Part shown: piece after piece, positions 36,663 to 51,200 of the stretch
Position numbering within the stretch: position 1 is the first letter of the stretch
How the letters are laid out: the number at the start of each line of letters is the position of its first letter
Position numbers and translations under genes: made by a program
NCBI RefSeq assembly: GCF_042242105.1
Contig: NC_092019.1
Location: 18,087,328-18,151,327, forward strand
Reading direction: 5' to 3'
DNA length: 64,000 nucleotides
Source of the DNA: Pempheris klunzingeri
Lineage: Eukaryota > Chordata > Actinopteri > Acropomatiformes > Pempheridae
Notes under the pieces: generated by a model
Databases searched by the model: none
Told to the model about the DNA's origin: nothing
Seen by the model: the letters and a program-made list of their open reading frames with translations, nothing else

Positions 36663-39226
36663 CTCCTCCTCCTCCTCCTCCTCCCAATTTCAACAGAAGA
36701 TATTTAATGTTTTTTTAACAATAATTACAGTCACTGTCTGGCGTCCCTCTGGCTGTGCACTGCAAAGCCCATCCAGCCATTTCTGCTTCCCGTTGTCACA
36801 ATAACTCATCTCTCTCCCCGCTTGTGTTTTGCCTCCCACTCTTCCTCCCCTCAGGGCCACCGTGCATGTTCGTGTAAACGACGTCAATGAGTTCTCCCCT
36901 GTGTTCGTTGAGCATCGCTACGAGGCTTCGGTCCCAGAAGGGCGTCTGTTTGACCGAATCGTGCGTGTGGAGGCTCTGGATGCCGACTGCTCCCCGCAGT
37001 ACAGCCAGATTTGCTTCTATGACATCATCACTCCCAATGTGCCCTTCGCTATTGACAACGATGGTGAGATATGGTTTATCCTTTCGCAGTAAATCTCATA
37101 GACGTATCAATATTTGTCTTTCTCTGCTACAGACATACAATCCCCCCTCCAGTCTCCACATTATTTTCCGTATTTGCTCTCAGCTCCATCTTCTCTGTGT
37201 AGCCTTGGTTGCAAGCAGAATCTCTAAATTCGGTATTCAATTAAGTATTCAACACCTAAACTCTGGATGTTCTCAATACATGAAAAACACGCACACCAGA
37301 CACCTCTGAGATATTGATGTCTGCATAGCGACAGAGTGAAAAGACTTGCAGGTACTTAATTCTGCTCACAGGTAGATACCATAAGATGTTAAAATAGACT
37401 TTGTGTGGGCGTAGCATTGTTCTGTCTCTGCATAAACATTGCATCAGCTGTTCAGTTTAACATCAGCATCGTTTTGTCCCCGGATTCCCTAAATTCTTCT
37501 TCTCTCTATTATATCCATTGACTGGCTGGTGGGAGATCAATAGTAATGTGTGACACAGCAGCTGCGGAGGGCCCTGTTTTAGTGTGACTCTGCAGAATCG
37601 TCCCAGACTTGGAGGGTTTTGCAGAGGATGAGCAGCTCCTTTCTTTTTTTGGGCCAGACTGGTACGGCAGCACAGAGACCTTTTGTTCCAACCTTGTTCA
37701 AATGCTGTTGGCTTGTCATTGTCTTTTTTTCTTTTTTCGTTACATGTCTCTTCTCTGTTGCTGCCACTATCTCTGTCATCCCTCTGTTTCTCCCCCCACC
37801 ATGTCACAGCATCTTCTGTCTTACCTATTGTCTGTCAGCTGGCATGCTGAGCGCTGTCAGCCTATCACAGATACTCGCCGCTGCCTTTATCTCTAATAAC
37901 AGGAAAAAAACCTGCAATTTCCATTTTGTTCTATGCAGTTTATCTTCCTCTCTTTCTATTGCTGATATAGTGCACTGAAAGGGATAGTGGCTCTGTTAAT
38001 ATGTATGCGCAATGATAGAGGCTTTATCAATGAGTGCTCATTTCTGCTGGGCTTTCAATTACGCAAGCTTGTTGTTGATGACTAACCCCTCTATTTCGGT
38101 TTCCCTTTTATTCTTTGTTTATTTTTTCTCTTGTCCTCTCTTTCTTTGTCTCTCTCTCTCTGTCTCCTAGGTAACATTAAGAACACAGAGCCATTGGATT
38201 CGAAGCGTCAGCGTGTTCACACCTTCTGGGTGACCGCCTTCGACTGTGGAAAGAACCGTGCTCAGGCCGATGCCCAGGTTGTTGTCACGGTTAAGCCGTC
38301 CTGCAAACCCGGCTGGATCGGTAAACAATCTGTCCTGATTATCATCCTTGGCCTCAGAGATGTGTTTTAGTCATCCAATGTGTTGCTTTTTAGTTGAAAC
38401 TATCACTTTTACATGTAGCTGGAGAGTGCGTGGGCTGCCGGTTGGATGAATCACTTTTGCGTGTTTATATCGAGAGCTGTGTTTTAAAGAGGAAGTGCTG
38501 AAGCTGAGTAATATCAGCGGAAGGCAATTAATGAAGCGATGACGACGTATTAATAGAATCATACACACTACTACTGTACTTTCTGTGACATTAGATTCCT
38601 CCACAGGATGAGCAGGCGCAGGCTATAATTGGCGGCCTGTCTGGGTTGTGAATCATTACATTTTATTTTGATTTAAGAATCTCATACAGTGCAGTACAAT
38701 TTCAATTTAGTTTCACATCTTAATATTTCTGTTTCCAGCTGCCGTGACATTGTATATAACACATTAAAAATGTATATATTTGAAAAAAAGGTAAACTGAT
38801 ACATTGGCTAACACAAAGACCTCAACTGGGAATTGTTTGCATGTTGGGGAGGAGAGAAAAGAAAGCGTCAGTTATTGGAGCCTTAGTGTGTATATTATTT
38901 GCTTTCCCACACTATTTGAATCTAAATGTTGTATGACATGTCAGGCTGTGGCTGGCGTGTAATATTGCAATTTTTTTCCAGGATGGACCAAGCGTGTGGA
39001 GTACACACCTGGGTCAGGTAGCATCCCCCTGTTCCCCAGCCTGCATCTGGAGACCTGTGAAGAGACTGTGTGGAACATCCAGGCCACCGTAGAGCTCCAG
39101 ACCGGCCACATCGGGAAGGGCTGTGACAGAGACAGCTACTCTGACAGATCTGTGCGACGGCTGTGTGGTGAGTTCTGGTTTACAGGTTTTCTGAATATTC
39201 AGACGGCAGGGTCCTTCTTTTTATTG

Positions 39227-39278
<52 letters not shown>

Positions 39279-42200
39279 CTTCACCAGGTGCTGTGAGGGG
39301 TGAGGTTGACCTCCTCCCACCTCCGTCCCCTGCTGCCAACTGGACCTCAGCTCTGCCCACTCTCCCCTCTTCTGATTCATCTCTGGTCTTCTCCTTCAAC
39401 GGGTCCAACCACGTTGCCGTGGTGCCAGATTCGGTTGTCTCTGCGTTATCAGGCGACCACTTCACCCTGCAGCTGTGGATGCGAAGGGGTGGCGCCAACA
39501 TCCAGGCTGCGACCACTCAGACCAGAGGAAACCGCAAGGAGGAGGAGACGATTGTGTGCAGCACTGTCAAGAACGGTGCGTTATCTTGCAGAGTTTTATT
39601 AGCATTTGAAGGAATTTTAAGGCTGTTTTCAAACGTGAGGAGAATATCGTGGGCAGCTCTGGTAAAGAAAGCTAAAAAAAACCCAGCGTTTTCATGTTTC
39701 CATTTACACCTCAGACATCTAACCTTCCAGAAGGTTACCCACTCAAATCCCCAGACCTGAAGGGGAAATCACAGCTGAGAAAAGAAACAAAGCATAAAAC
39801 TGTTTATATCTTCAAGTACTACTATCAAGGTGCTCTTGAGAAACACATTTAAACCCAACTGCTCCACTTCAGCAGCCATATGGACACCAGACGAGAAGTA
39901 AAACACTGTAATCGTGCCAGGCAGAAAATTGTGCGTATCGTGAATATTTTCAACTGTTAAAAAGCAGCATGTCCAGCAACGGCAATAAAATTCACAAGTG
40001 AGGGAGATGAAACAGAGGTCCAAATCTATGATAAACTCATCGCACATTTTTATTTCACGCTGTGGTTTTCCCTGAAGAATTGCCCGGTAACAATAAGGCG
40101 GTTTGACACGACCACACTGACTAACCAATTATTTTCTGCTCCTCTGCTCTCCTGCTCTGTGTCGGCTCTGCAGACGACTCCTACTCCCACTATTCCCTCT
40201 CCGTCCACGGCTGCCGCCTCTCTCTCTTCTACTGGCCCGACGTCTCAGCCGCACGGCCCGTCAAGTTCTTGTGGAAACTGGAGCAGGTACTGGGGGAACT
40301 GCAACACTTTGCTTTGATGTCCTCGCTTTCACTGGTTCTTTTTTATTTGTACCTGGAAATTCAACTGAAATGGAGGAAACGTAATAATTAGGTAGTTTTT
40401 ATTTCTGTGCATCTGGTCCATCCCCCATGAGATTACAAGACGCTGATATCATATGAAACATCCATCTTCTGATAATACATATGAAATAACAAATGAACAA
40501 AAAGGTATTAAGTATTTATGTGTACTTCCAAATGACATATGTCTGTGGAAAAATTCACATGAACCTTAACATCTTAACTTCTCAGGTGAACCGTATACAA
40601 CAGCATCATATTCGTATTTTAACAGTTAACAGCGGCGCAGGCATCAGAACATATGTAAAAGAGAATGGTTATGTACCTGCATGCATATGAGTGTGTGTGG
40701 TTGTGTGTGTGTGTTTGTTTTATGGGGGGGGGGTTTGTTTTGACTGAAGCCACTGGTCCCAGACAGATTGAAGCAGCGTGGATTAAAGGATGCTGAGCTG
40801 ATACAGAGAAGATTTGTCAAATCCCTCTGTCTGAACCACGATATCTTATTACTGCCCCTCTGTCTTTATCGTTCCCTCGTCCTCCTTCTTTTCATTCCTT
40901 CTGATGTCGCCACATCTATGGGGAAAGATAAAACAAATGTGTAAAGGAATACACATCGATGAAATATGCACCACTCCTGGAATGTAACAGTACATTTACT
41001 TCATACATTTTGTAGGTACTTGTGTTTTACTCCGTTTTATGATACGTTACACTCTCGCTTCACTACATCTCAGTGGAAAATATTGTACTTTTTACTGCAC
41101 TACATTTATGCGACAACAATAGTCACTTTTCAGATTGAGATTTTACATTAGGAGACATCGAAGGTTTGTAAAATACAGCACAATCAAAGCAGTGGCTCCA
41201 AACCTTTTTGGACGTGGCCCCTCACAGAAAAACAGTGCCTCGTTGTGGCCCCTTGTCACATTTCAGATGTCTGTGAGTAGATAGCAGCTCCACCAAAGAG
41301 ACATCTCACCTTTAAACTGCACAGATGGTGTTTGAGGCACAAAGAGATAAAATCATCCGATAATTCACAAAAGAAGCAAAGATTCAGAAATAAATTTGTG
41401 TTTTTCTTCTTTTCTCTTCTCTCATTAATCATCTCACAACCCACAAGATTTATCTAGTGCCCCTGGGGGGGGGCTTTTGGTTGGGAACCATTCATACCCA
41501 TTTCATACCTTACTATATATAAAGTAGCTCCTCACCCTGGAACAACAATAGCAACATTAAATAGGATGTAATACATAATAATATATCAGACCAAGGAGCC
41601 ATTTTCCTGCAGAACAGGATGATTTTGACACTGTTTTATCAGTGTTTTTACTTAATTAAAACCTGAAGACTTCATCCACCACTGATTCACACTGGTTTTG
41701 ACTCCATATCGTCTCTGTCCAACAGGTGTGTGATAGCGAGTGGCATCATCTTTCACTCAGTGTCCAGTTCCCCTCGGTGACCCTATACGTCGATGGTGTG
41801 ACCTTCGACCCCGCCCTCATCCATGACAACGGAGCCATCCCCAACCCCGCCCCCCGCCAGAGGATGTTCATCGGCGCCTGCTGGGGTAAGACACTGAAAT
41901 TTATGCTCAGTGAATCCACAACTGACACATATTTTATTCCAGCTTAATGATGGACTTTGACAGAAATGAATTCAAGCAGAGAGCGAGGAATCTTTCTTTT
42001 TTCTTTTCTTTTGCATAAATGCTGTGAGCAGCAGTTGTGCCGTTTCCTTCCTCCTTTGCATTCCTTCGGCACCGAAATTTCATTTAAATCACCAAAGATA
42101 GCAGGCTGCTACTTCTGGCATAATTACCAGCACCGCCCTAAACTTCACAAGGCATCTGAAAACAATCTGCAGAGACTTTTAGCCTCACGCCTTTCACTCG

Positions 42201-45200
42201 CTCATTTCACTTACTTATAATTTGGTTGATGCATTTTGTGTTTGAGGGCTAATAATATAACTGACTTATCAATTATTCAGGGCCGCAGAACAACACGAGG
42301 GCCAGACAGCTATCAGCCACTTACACCCCAGCCGCTGGTTAAAATGGCAAACTCTGGCTGCCAATTAACTGAAACACACACACATTCACACTCTGACACA
42401 CATATCCACACAGTGGAAGTTGCTCTGCTGCCTGCTTGGCAACAGCTGCTGCTAGATAATGAGACGCTGCATTTTGAATATCATCTACAGTTTTCTGGCT
42501 TGTATTTTCTCACTCGTGGCTGCTCGTCTTATTCTTCACACATATATATATATATATATATTGTTTTTTCTTCCTGCCAATCTCAGGCACCTTCAGTCCT
42601 CCTTTCACTTGCTTTTCACACTTAAGTACATTTGAGTATCTTTCTTAGCGTGCCTTATTGTCTTCTCTGTTTCTGTTCCCCTTTGCCCCTCGCTGGTTTT
42701 CCCTGCAGAGCCCGAAGAGAAGCAGAAGGAGATACTAAACAACAGCATCCCAGAGGGGAAAGACTCAGGTGACCTTCCTGTTTTCATGCTGTTGTCAGCA
42801 TGAAGGCGTGCAGCCTCTTATTGTGCTGTGTGTGTTTATTTATGTGCGTATTAGAATATAAATGTGTTGTTATAGTATGTGTTCATACTGGACTGTCCGT
42901 GGTCTTTAGTGAAATATGTGGGTGGATACCACGGCCTGTTATCGGGGGTGACGGTGCGACCCGGCAGTGTGGAGCCTCACAGTGTGGTGGAGTGTCTGTA
43001 TGCCTGCAGGGAGGGCCTGGACTTTGGAGACCTGGAGACTCTGGGCTCTGGCATGAAGGTAATGGCTCAGATAACTGTAGACTGCCCCTTTATAGAGAGA
43101 TTTACAGATTTACGGCCGATCTGTCATCTTGTATACTTGTATATGCCAAGTATACAAAATCTTTCTAGAATAAGGTTTACAAAATACAGACTTTGCTGTC
43201 CATGTGTGCTGGAAGCATAGAAAATGTGAGTGAGACATTGTTGGGGGTCTGTGGGCCCTTCCCCAGAAAGTCTTTAATAGAGAAGATGTTATTTTCCTCT
43301 ATTCTGGTGCTTTCTAATAGGTGGTTTAATACTAGCTTACAAAAAGTATTAATACATTTTGTTATGTCACCCAGAGGATATGGTCGGCCCCAAGTCAAAT
43401 ATTTGAAGATGTAAAAATACAGAAAATGATTTGATGACTAATTCAGAACCATCTTCATTAATAACCACTTGCTGTTTATTTAAACTGGAGGATCTCTTTA
43501 TGCTTGCATGGAATTGCATTCTCCATCAAATGAATCTCTTTAATGTTGTTAAATCAATGAGTAAAGTGGAGAGGACTACTGTAGTTGGAGTGCCCCTGTG
43601 CTTTCTCCAGTAAACTACATTCATCTTCCGTCATTTCACCCACTGTGAAGAATCACCTGGACCTGAGGACTGTGGCTCAGAGCGACTTTATGTTGTTGGC
43701 CCGTTATCTCGGAGGCTTTACACACACAACGCTACCACCCAGAAGCACATGACACATTTCATGATAAAGGTCGAAAGATCAATATAACAACCATCCGCCA
43801 CCTTTCATGAAAAACAATAGTATTGAGCAACAATAGTATTGTGTGTGTGAGCAAATTCAAGTTAGCTGGATAACATCATATTAGCTTTGTGGCACTGATA
43901 TATGTTTTATATATACTTTATATAAACACTTTGGCTAAAATGAAGTCAGCACAGAGACTTTGTAATATATGAACATATAACATATGAACATTTAATTAAA
44001 TGTCAAATTTTAATTTTCAGGAATTAGTCAATTTCCTGAACATTTCGTGATGACAGTGAGACCCATCAGTGACTGTCAGGCACGCAGTGTGTATGTGTGT
44101 GTGTTACTACTCAGGGTTTTATAATAACTGCACCCACTCTCAAAACCTGCAAAAACATTCATTAATCAACCACATGAACCTGAGCCGACATGCAAACTGC
44201 CAACTTGCATTATAGTGGCACAATCGTCAGGACTGAGGGCCGAGATGAGGACAGAGAGTGTCTTATTATGGTGTCTTATTTCAAAGTTGTGACATAACTA
44301 CTCATTGCATTGTGTTAAGTATTTTATGCATATGAGGTGTCAAGCTTTTTAAAAGAGCACATACAGTTTTGCCAGAGAGGAAATCATAATCTAATTTTGA
44401 TTTATTACAGCAGACTTGAAAAATTGTGAGGTTATCCATTAATTGCAAACACAACTTGTTACATTGCCAAATGTGTTTCTAACCTCCTCTAGTGCTGGTT
44501 TGTTGTGTTTGAGACATTTATAGATTGTAAATATATATTTTGAATATATACATATAGATTTAAATTATATATTTTTGTGTTCAATATAATTACTCAGGGA
44601 TAAACTATATGTGCAAAATGGGTCAAAAAGTTATCAGTATTACTATTATTTCTTTGCTTTTGAATGAGATTCAAGAAGATGAATCCCTGAACAAAGTTTC
44701 CCTTTTGTTCATCTTATCTAAATGAATGGTAACTTCGTTTTTTAAAGCTTCTCCTTTGATCTTGCAGGTTCATGTGAACCCCAGCCAGTCAGTTTTGGTG
44801 CTGGAGGGAGACGACATTGAGAGCTTTAACCGTGCAGTGCAGCAGGTCACCTACAGAAACTCTCTACGCTTCGCCACCCCTGGTGTCCGACCCCTCAAGC
44901 TAACCACCTCGCTCAGGTACAAGAAACACACACGAACGCACACATTTATTTCTTTAAATTTTATCTGTAATCTGTTTATCTTTTTTAAGAGAGACCTGTG
45001 AACAAGCAGCATTCACAAAAACACAATCAGCAAAAAAAGAAACCACACAATGACACAATAAACAACAATTAACAGTTGCAAGAATAATAGAGAACATCAG
45101 ATAAAAAGGCTTTTAATTCTCCAAGATGAATGTATGAGTCTAGTTTGAGGGCAGATTGCAGTTCATCCCATTTAAAGGGTGCAAAATACCTGAAACCTTT

Positions 45201-48200
45201 TCTGCCAACATGAGTGTGTACGTGAAGAGTATCTGAAGTTAAGTGTGCTGGATCGTGTGCTGTAGTTATTAGATTAAATTGGGGGAAGAGATGTGAGTCA
45301 GTTTGGGAGCTTCAGCAGTAGAGCTTTATGAATGAATAACATGAGACAGCTGTTTGTTCTTCACTGTAGGGAAGTCCATCAAAGCCTCAGTCACAGTCAA
45401 AGACAGACATGTAGGCTGACTGCACAGTAGTTTTACAGTTAGAAGAAGACAGAAATCCTTTAATCCTATACAAGACGCCTTGTTTGATTTTTAATTTTTG
45501 AGTCAAATGTTGAGTACGAATCCTAAATGATAGTCAGCTGTCAAGGCGAATTCCTAAGTATTTTTATGGCTCAGCAAGAGGAATACGGGCTCTCTTTAAA
45601 GTTTTAATGTCAGGATAGTCAGAGACACTGGTGGAGATGGAGAATAGCATGTATTTTACATACATATGCACTAATAAATAACCATTGTGGATTCACAACC
45701 ATACAGATGAAGATCAGTTATAGAAGCAGCTGAGATATTGATTCAGCCACTGGCAGCAAACTGAACAGGCCAGAATGCAACAAAAAACATGCCCTAATAT
45801 TCACAGGCAACTTAACTTTAGTAATGTGTTCTTTGATTGAAAGTCAGAGGGAAAGTGACACTACAAATGTGAATTATCACACTGGAAATATCTGAACATT
45901 AAACGACACATCAGACAGCAGTTTAGTGAGGACCTAAGAACAGTCTGAAGCAGTCAAATGAAGTGTCGCTCTCTGGACTCTGGCGCCGCTGCCATTTCCT
46001 TTGACTTTGAACTCATCAAACGTGGACCTTGCCTCAGCTGTGATAAGGACTGGCGTGGCATAAAAGAGATGATTATATAGAGAATATGTCAAAGGAAGAG
46101 ATAACAAGGAATATCTTATCTCTTTGTTCATTTGGCCACCAGCAACTTTTGCTTCGACAGAGAATTCACTCTGCCTGGTTTTATAGTAATTGAGGTTGTT
46201 GCAGGATTCATTTGAAGATGCTGTTTAGCCAGTTGTTTCACTTTTTAGTGAAGATTATTTAAAAAGAAAGAGTTATTTCTATCTATCAACATCATGTTAC
46301 TCCCTTAATTTAACCCTACGAGACACTATTCATACAGCCTGGATGCTTTTCTGTATCCCTGAACACCTCTTGAGAAATGTTTCAGCATGTTTCCTACTGA
46401 AAAGTGGTTAAAATTTTGAGATTTACAGTAAAGCTGTGCATGATCAAACTAAAATTGGATCCTTAACATTGCCATTGTTCGGCCCCTGAACAATCCCTGC
46501 TTGAGTATGCATAACTCTGAATCACCTGGCTGTGAAAATAGAAAGCACAAAAACTCTGTTTCCGGGTCAGTGCTCAACTATGCTTAACAACTGCGAACTG
46601 GCTCTCTAGCTTTAGCAGTCACTTTTAGCTGATGAAATATTAATTCACCTTGGGAGGAACAGTCCAGCACGTATACTATGTGCGATTTTATATATATTTA
46701 TACAAGAGCTAGCTCCTTGCTGACAAGTCAGATCTCATCAAACTCTCCGGCTGTACAGATATTCTTATTATGTCCTTTGGGGCTGTTGTTTTGTCGCATT
46801 TTTATAAGATAAAATGATTACCAGGCCACAAGTCTGTGCTGTAGTTCCCCCCCCCCTGACTGTTTTTAAGATCCCAACGATTCAAGGTCATGGACAGATT
46901 TTTTTCCCCCCCTGGTTTCAGCTCAAGTGTACCAGAGTTTTTTTTTCTCCAGCGTGTTTTATTGCGTGTGTGAAGATTAGACTGATTTGAGGCCAGGAGT
47001 TACCCAGATGGCTGAACAGCAGGCCCTTCTGGAGAGGCCGATAGAAGCAGCTGCTCACTCTGATAGTGAAAAAGTGACACACACATACTCTGCTGCTTAA
47101 TCCCCTTTCAAATGTGAATCTTAATTATAGTGCAGATGAATAAATATATGTAAGCAGCCTGTCATCAATCTGATTTGCTCTCCCTCTCTGACGGGAAAAT
47201 AAAATTTGTAACAGCCAAAGCTACTGTGGTTTGACATTTGCTACTTTCAGTGTTACAACGGACCGATGTTTACCACAGTCATGGTGGAATTAGGGAACTG
47301 CATTGAGAAAAGTTTGCACTGGATTTACACTTTTTTGTCTTCACTCTGTCACATTATTGCTCATTTGAAAGTCTATGCTTGTGTGGCTTTGAGTTACATG
47401 CTAACATCAGCAGGCTAACATGCTAGATGGCACAATGATAACTCTTACCATCTTAGTTTAACATGTTAGCATGCTAGCACTTGTTAATTAGCACTCAACA
47501 GCATGTACACTTGGGGCTGATGGGAGTGTCATGAAGTTTGCTATTTGGTCAAAAATCAAAGCATAGGACAAGTTAAAAATTCGATCTGATGATGGCACTA
47601 TATGGGAAGTTCAAAGGGAATGCCGCTGATTTTAGACATCAATGTCTGTTTACTGGTCGTGGGAATAAATGCTGTATACATGAAAAAAGCTGTATAAAGC
47701 CTTTCAAAAGTCTGTTGATCTAACAGGAGCGCACGGCTAAATCAATGCTGTTAGTTTAAAACATTACCAAATTTGTTATAATTCACCCTGATGGGGGCTA
47801 TAATGTTTGTATCTGTCTCGTAAAAATCTATGTCAAACTCAAGGTGGTGCAGAAGTTAGTAGTAAAGACCATGAATGTCTGTACAAATCTTCAATGCAAC
47901 GCATCCAATATCTGCAGAGATGTTTTTCAGAGATGTCTGGACCAAACAGGTGGACCAACAGCCCACATTGCTAGTCTGGCTAAACGATTGCAGTTGGCTT
48001 TAGCAGCATGAAAGTTTCAGCCAGGAGAGTCTGGAGAGGTTTTGTCTCTGTCTGACAACACGCGCTTCCCTCCCCCCCTGACAGATGTTTCAACGAGGAG
48101 AGCTGCCTGTCCCTCAAGCAGCTGGAGGGATACCTGGTGGTTCTCCAGCCCGACGCCCCTCAGATCTCTCTGTCTGGGGTCGGCCCTCATCTGGCTCGTC

Positions 48201-51200
48201 CTGCCCCCGAGTTTGAAGGTCCCCGTGGTGTCCCCCTTTTCCCTGAGCTCCGGATCGTCTGTTCCTTGTCTCATGCCGTCAACACAGCTGCACAGGGGAT
48301 GGAGGGTGGAGGTGAGTCACACATCAAGGGACCCCAGCACCTCATCTTTGGACTAATTTAAGGAAATTTTTTGTGTTTGTTCAGCGTGTAGCCTTGCTCA
48401 GCGTGTAGCCTTGCTCAGCGCTTCTGTGTCTGTATATGGAAATGAGACCATCTGTGGTCTGCATCCTTTGTATCTTACATTTTTGGTGATGATGATGTTG
48501 TTTCCTTTCCATCGCCTCTTAGCGCTCATGTCTGACGCCGTGGCTCACACGTTGGATGGCTGTGAGGTCCAGCCGCTGGGCGAGGAGCTGAACCCAGAGA
48601 GGGAGGAGCTCCTGGTGGACATGGATGTTGTGCGAGAGAGGGGACTGGAAATCATCAACACTACTGCTTATATTGCCATCACAGGTACGGTTGTCCGTTT
48701 TGAACTAGGAGAGCACCATAGACAATTACAAATCTTGTCCTGACGCAGACAGGCAGCAATAACAGTAAGTCACAGAAAAACAACATGAAACAGATAATAT
48801 GACAGAAAGTCTGAATTAAATGATCCGTTATTGTCTGTTTTTGTCTCTATGCTTCAAAGCCTCTGAAGTATTTCTCTGTAACATTAAATATTCATTACAA
48901 AATAAACCACAGTGGCAGTTTGGAAAAAATATAGCTTACCATTGGTTAGTCGGCAGAGACAATTAGCCCTCAATTGTTGTCACATTTTTATTCAAATATT
49001 CTTAAATCCGGATTTGTCCAATGAGCCCTGTCCAGTTATAACAGTGAGTGAAGCACAAACAAAACTCAGAGAATCTCTCATCTGAAATAAGCAGAGCTGT
49101 TTGAACTTTGGAAGAACATGTTACGTTGCTATAAGAACCTAAAACTTTTTCACTCAGTTCTTTGAAATTTAGCACAATAGACTCCCAATGCACTAAGTCA
49201 TCCATCCCATATAGCCACCCCCAGCTGTCATTAAGTAGCTGCAGACTACTCCCCCCTTTCTCTACAGTTATCATTTCAGTATTGACTCCCTGTCATCTTT
49301 TTTGTGCTGTTTGCTTTTTGTTCTGCGCTCCCTCAAGGTGCCGAATCCATCTCTGTGTACGAGGACGTCCTTCGCTCAGTCCGCTACCGACTGGCCAAAG
49401 GCTCGGCCCGCTTTGAGAGGCGGTTCCGCCTGTCTTGCTCTGAGATGAATGGCAGATACACCAGCAATGAGTTGACTCTGGAGGTGAGAGGACGCATCAT
49501 TCACATAACATATAACAGCCCTGACACTGACATGAACAAACATCCTTTAGATGTGAGCGTGGACGCTCAGTCTTGACCTTTGGGAGCAGTATATGTAAGT
49601 AACAGAGCCATGAGATTGCAGTTTAGCCACTTAGCCAGTGAGGTCATTCTTTCTTCTTCTGTGTTTCTCTCCTCCTTCGTTCAGGTGAACTTCCTCCACT
49701 CTCTGGACAGTCTGTACCACCCATCCCACCTGCTGGCCTCCCAGCAGCAGTTTCTCCATCCATCCCACCACGCTGGAGAGCTGAGTGGACACACCCTGCC
49801 CAATCCACACCGCAACTCAGGTGACGTCTCGCTCTCGTCGGCTTTTCCCGTCCTGTAGTTTGATCAGTAACATTTATTATTACAGCACCTCTGTGGACCA
49901 GATGTCACAACAAGCTTCACAATAAGAAAATGAATGAAAGATATAAAATACAGTCACAAAATTAGAGTGTCCTTGTTTCCTGCCTCTCTCTACACTGTGA
50001 CTATCAAATAGAGGCAATAATTAACAAAAAAAAGTTATCTTAAATAAATAAAAGTAATAAATAAAACAGAAATGAAAATGAAAAACACTAAAGAAAGTCC
50101 CATCTCACAAGCTGCTTTTTAAACTTGTTTTTAAACTTGTGATCAGCAATCTTTAAGATTCCCTGTGGTGTTTAGACCTCTAGTTGTGCCATGGAGCTGT
50201 TTTTAGTGGATCCACATTTTATTTATCTTGTGCAGACAGACAAATCTATGGAGGACTCAGGTACTTAAAAACTAAGCTCTGCCAGGAATTGAATTCACTC
50301 AACACGATTGTTAGACCTCAAGGATGCACACAATGAATTTTGGCGCGTAACACAGAATGTAAACACATCTTTAGTTTGTTTACAAGAAAAATCCACTGGG
50401 CCCCTCTCAGTCCAAAGGGAGAGAATTTCAGTGCCGTAACCTCAAAGGCAGAGTCTTCTTTAGTTTTAAGCCTGCAGTGGAGAACAACCATCTAATCCAA
50501 ATCAAAAGACCCCCAGAGACCTACAGGCTGCAGCAGCACTCTAACAAAGGCAGGTGCCTGGCCGTGCAGAGCTCTAGAGGTAATCACAAGATGATGAATT
50601 TTACTCTGAATTTTATGTGCAGCCAGTATAAAGAACAGTGTGCACATTTGGCAGCGTTATCAATAATTGCTGTTTAGTTTGTACAATAACTACATCTACA
50701 CAGCAAATAGTATTATCAGGTTGAATTGTGTTGCCTACACAGTCTGACACTACAGCAAAGGATAGATTTTAAATCAGCCTTTAAAGAGGTGGTATGTTTC
50801 AATGATTGTGTGCTGTTTTTCATATTTTCACACCAAGATTGGGGCAAATCATTCAGCAGCAGAGCTTTGAATCAAAATGTGGTTCTCATAGGTGTTTGGT
50901 AACTGGGTCAGCAGACATTTAAACGTCACATAGAGCGGCAAAAAAAACAAATGGCATCCATGAGTTTGTACACTCTGGATATGAAGGCAAATCAGGGAGC
51001 ATCCACAAAAAGGCTTATTTCCTTCAAAGGACTCCACTGTCCTGTTCATGTCTGAAGATGTAAATGAAAAACTGGTCACAAATATATAGTTTCAAGACTG
51101 ATTGCTCAAACAGCTGCATTTGATGGGGACTATTTTCAGTCGTGGATTAGTTCACATTGGGTTCTCTAGTGATTATTTGTCAACAATGAGAAAACTATAG

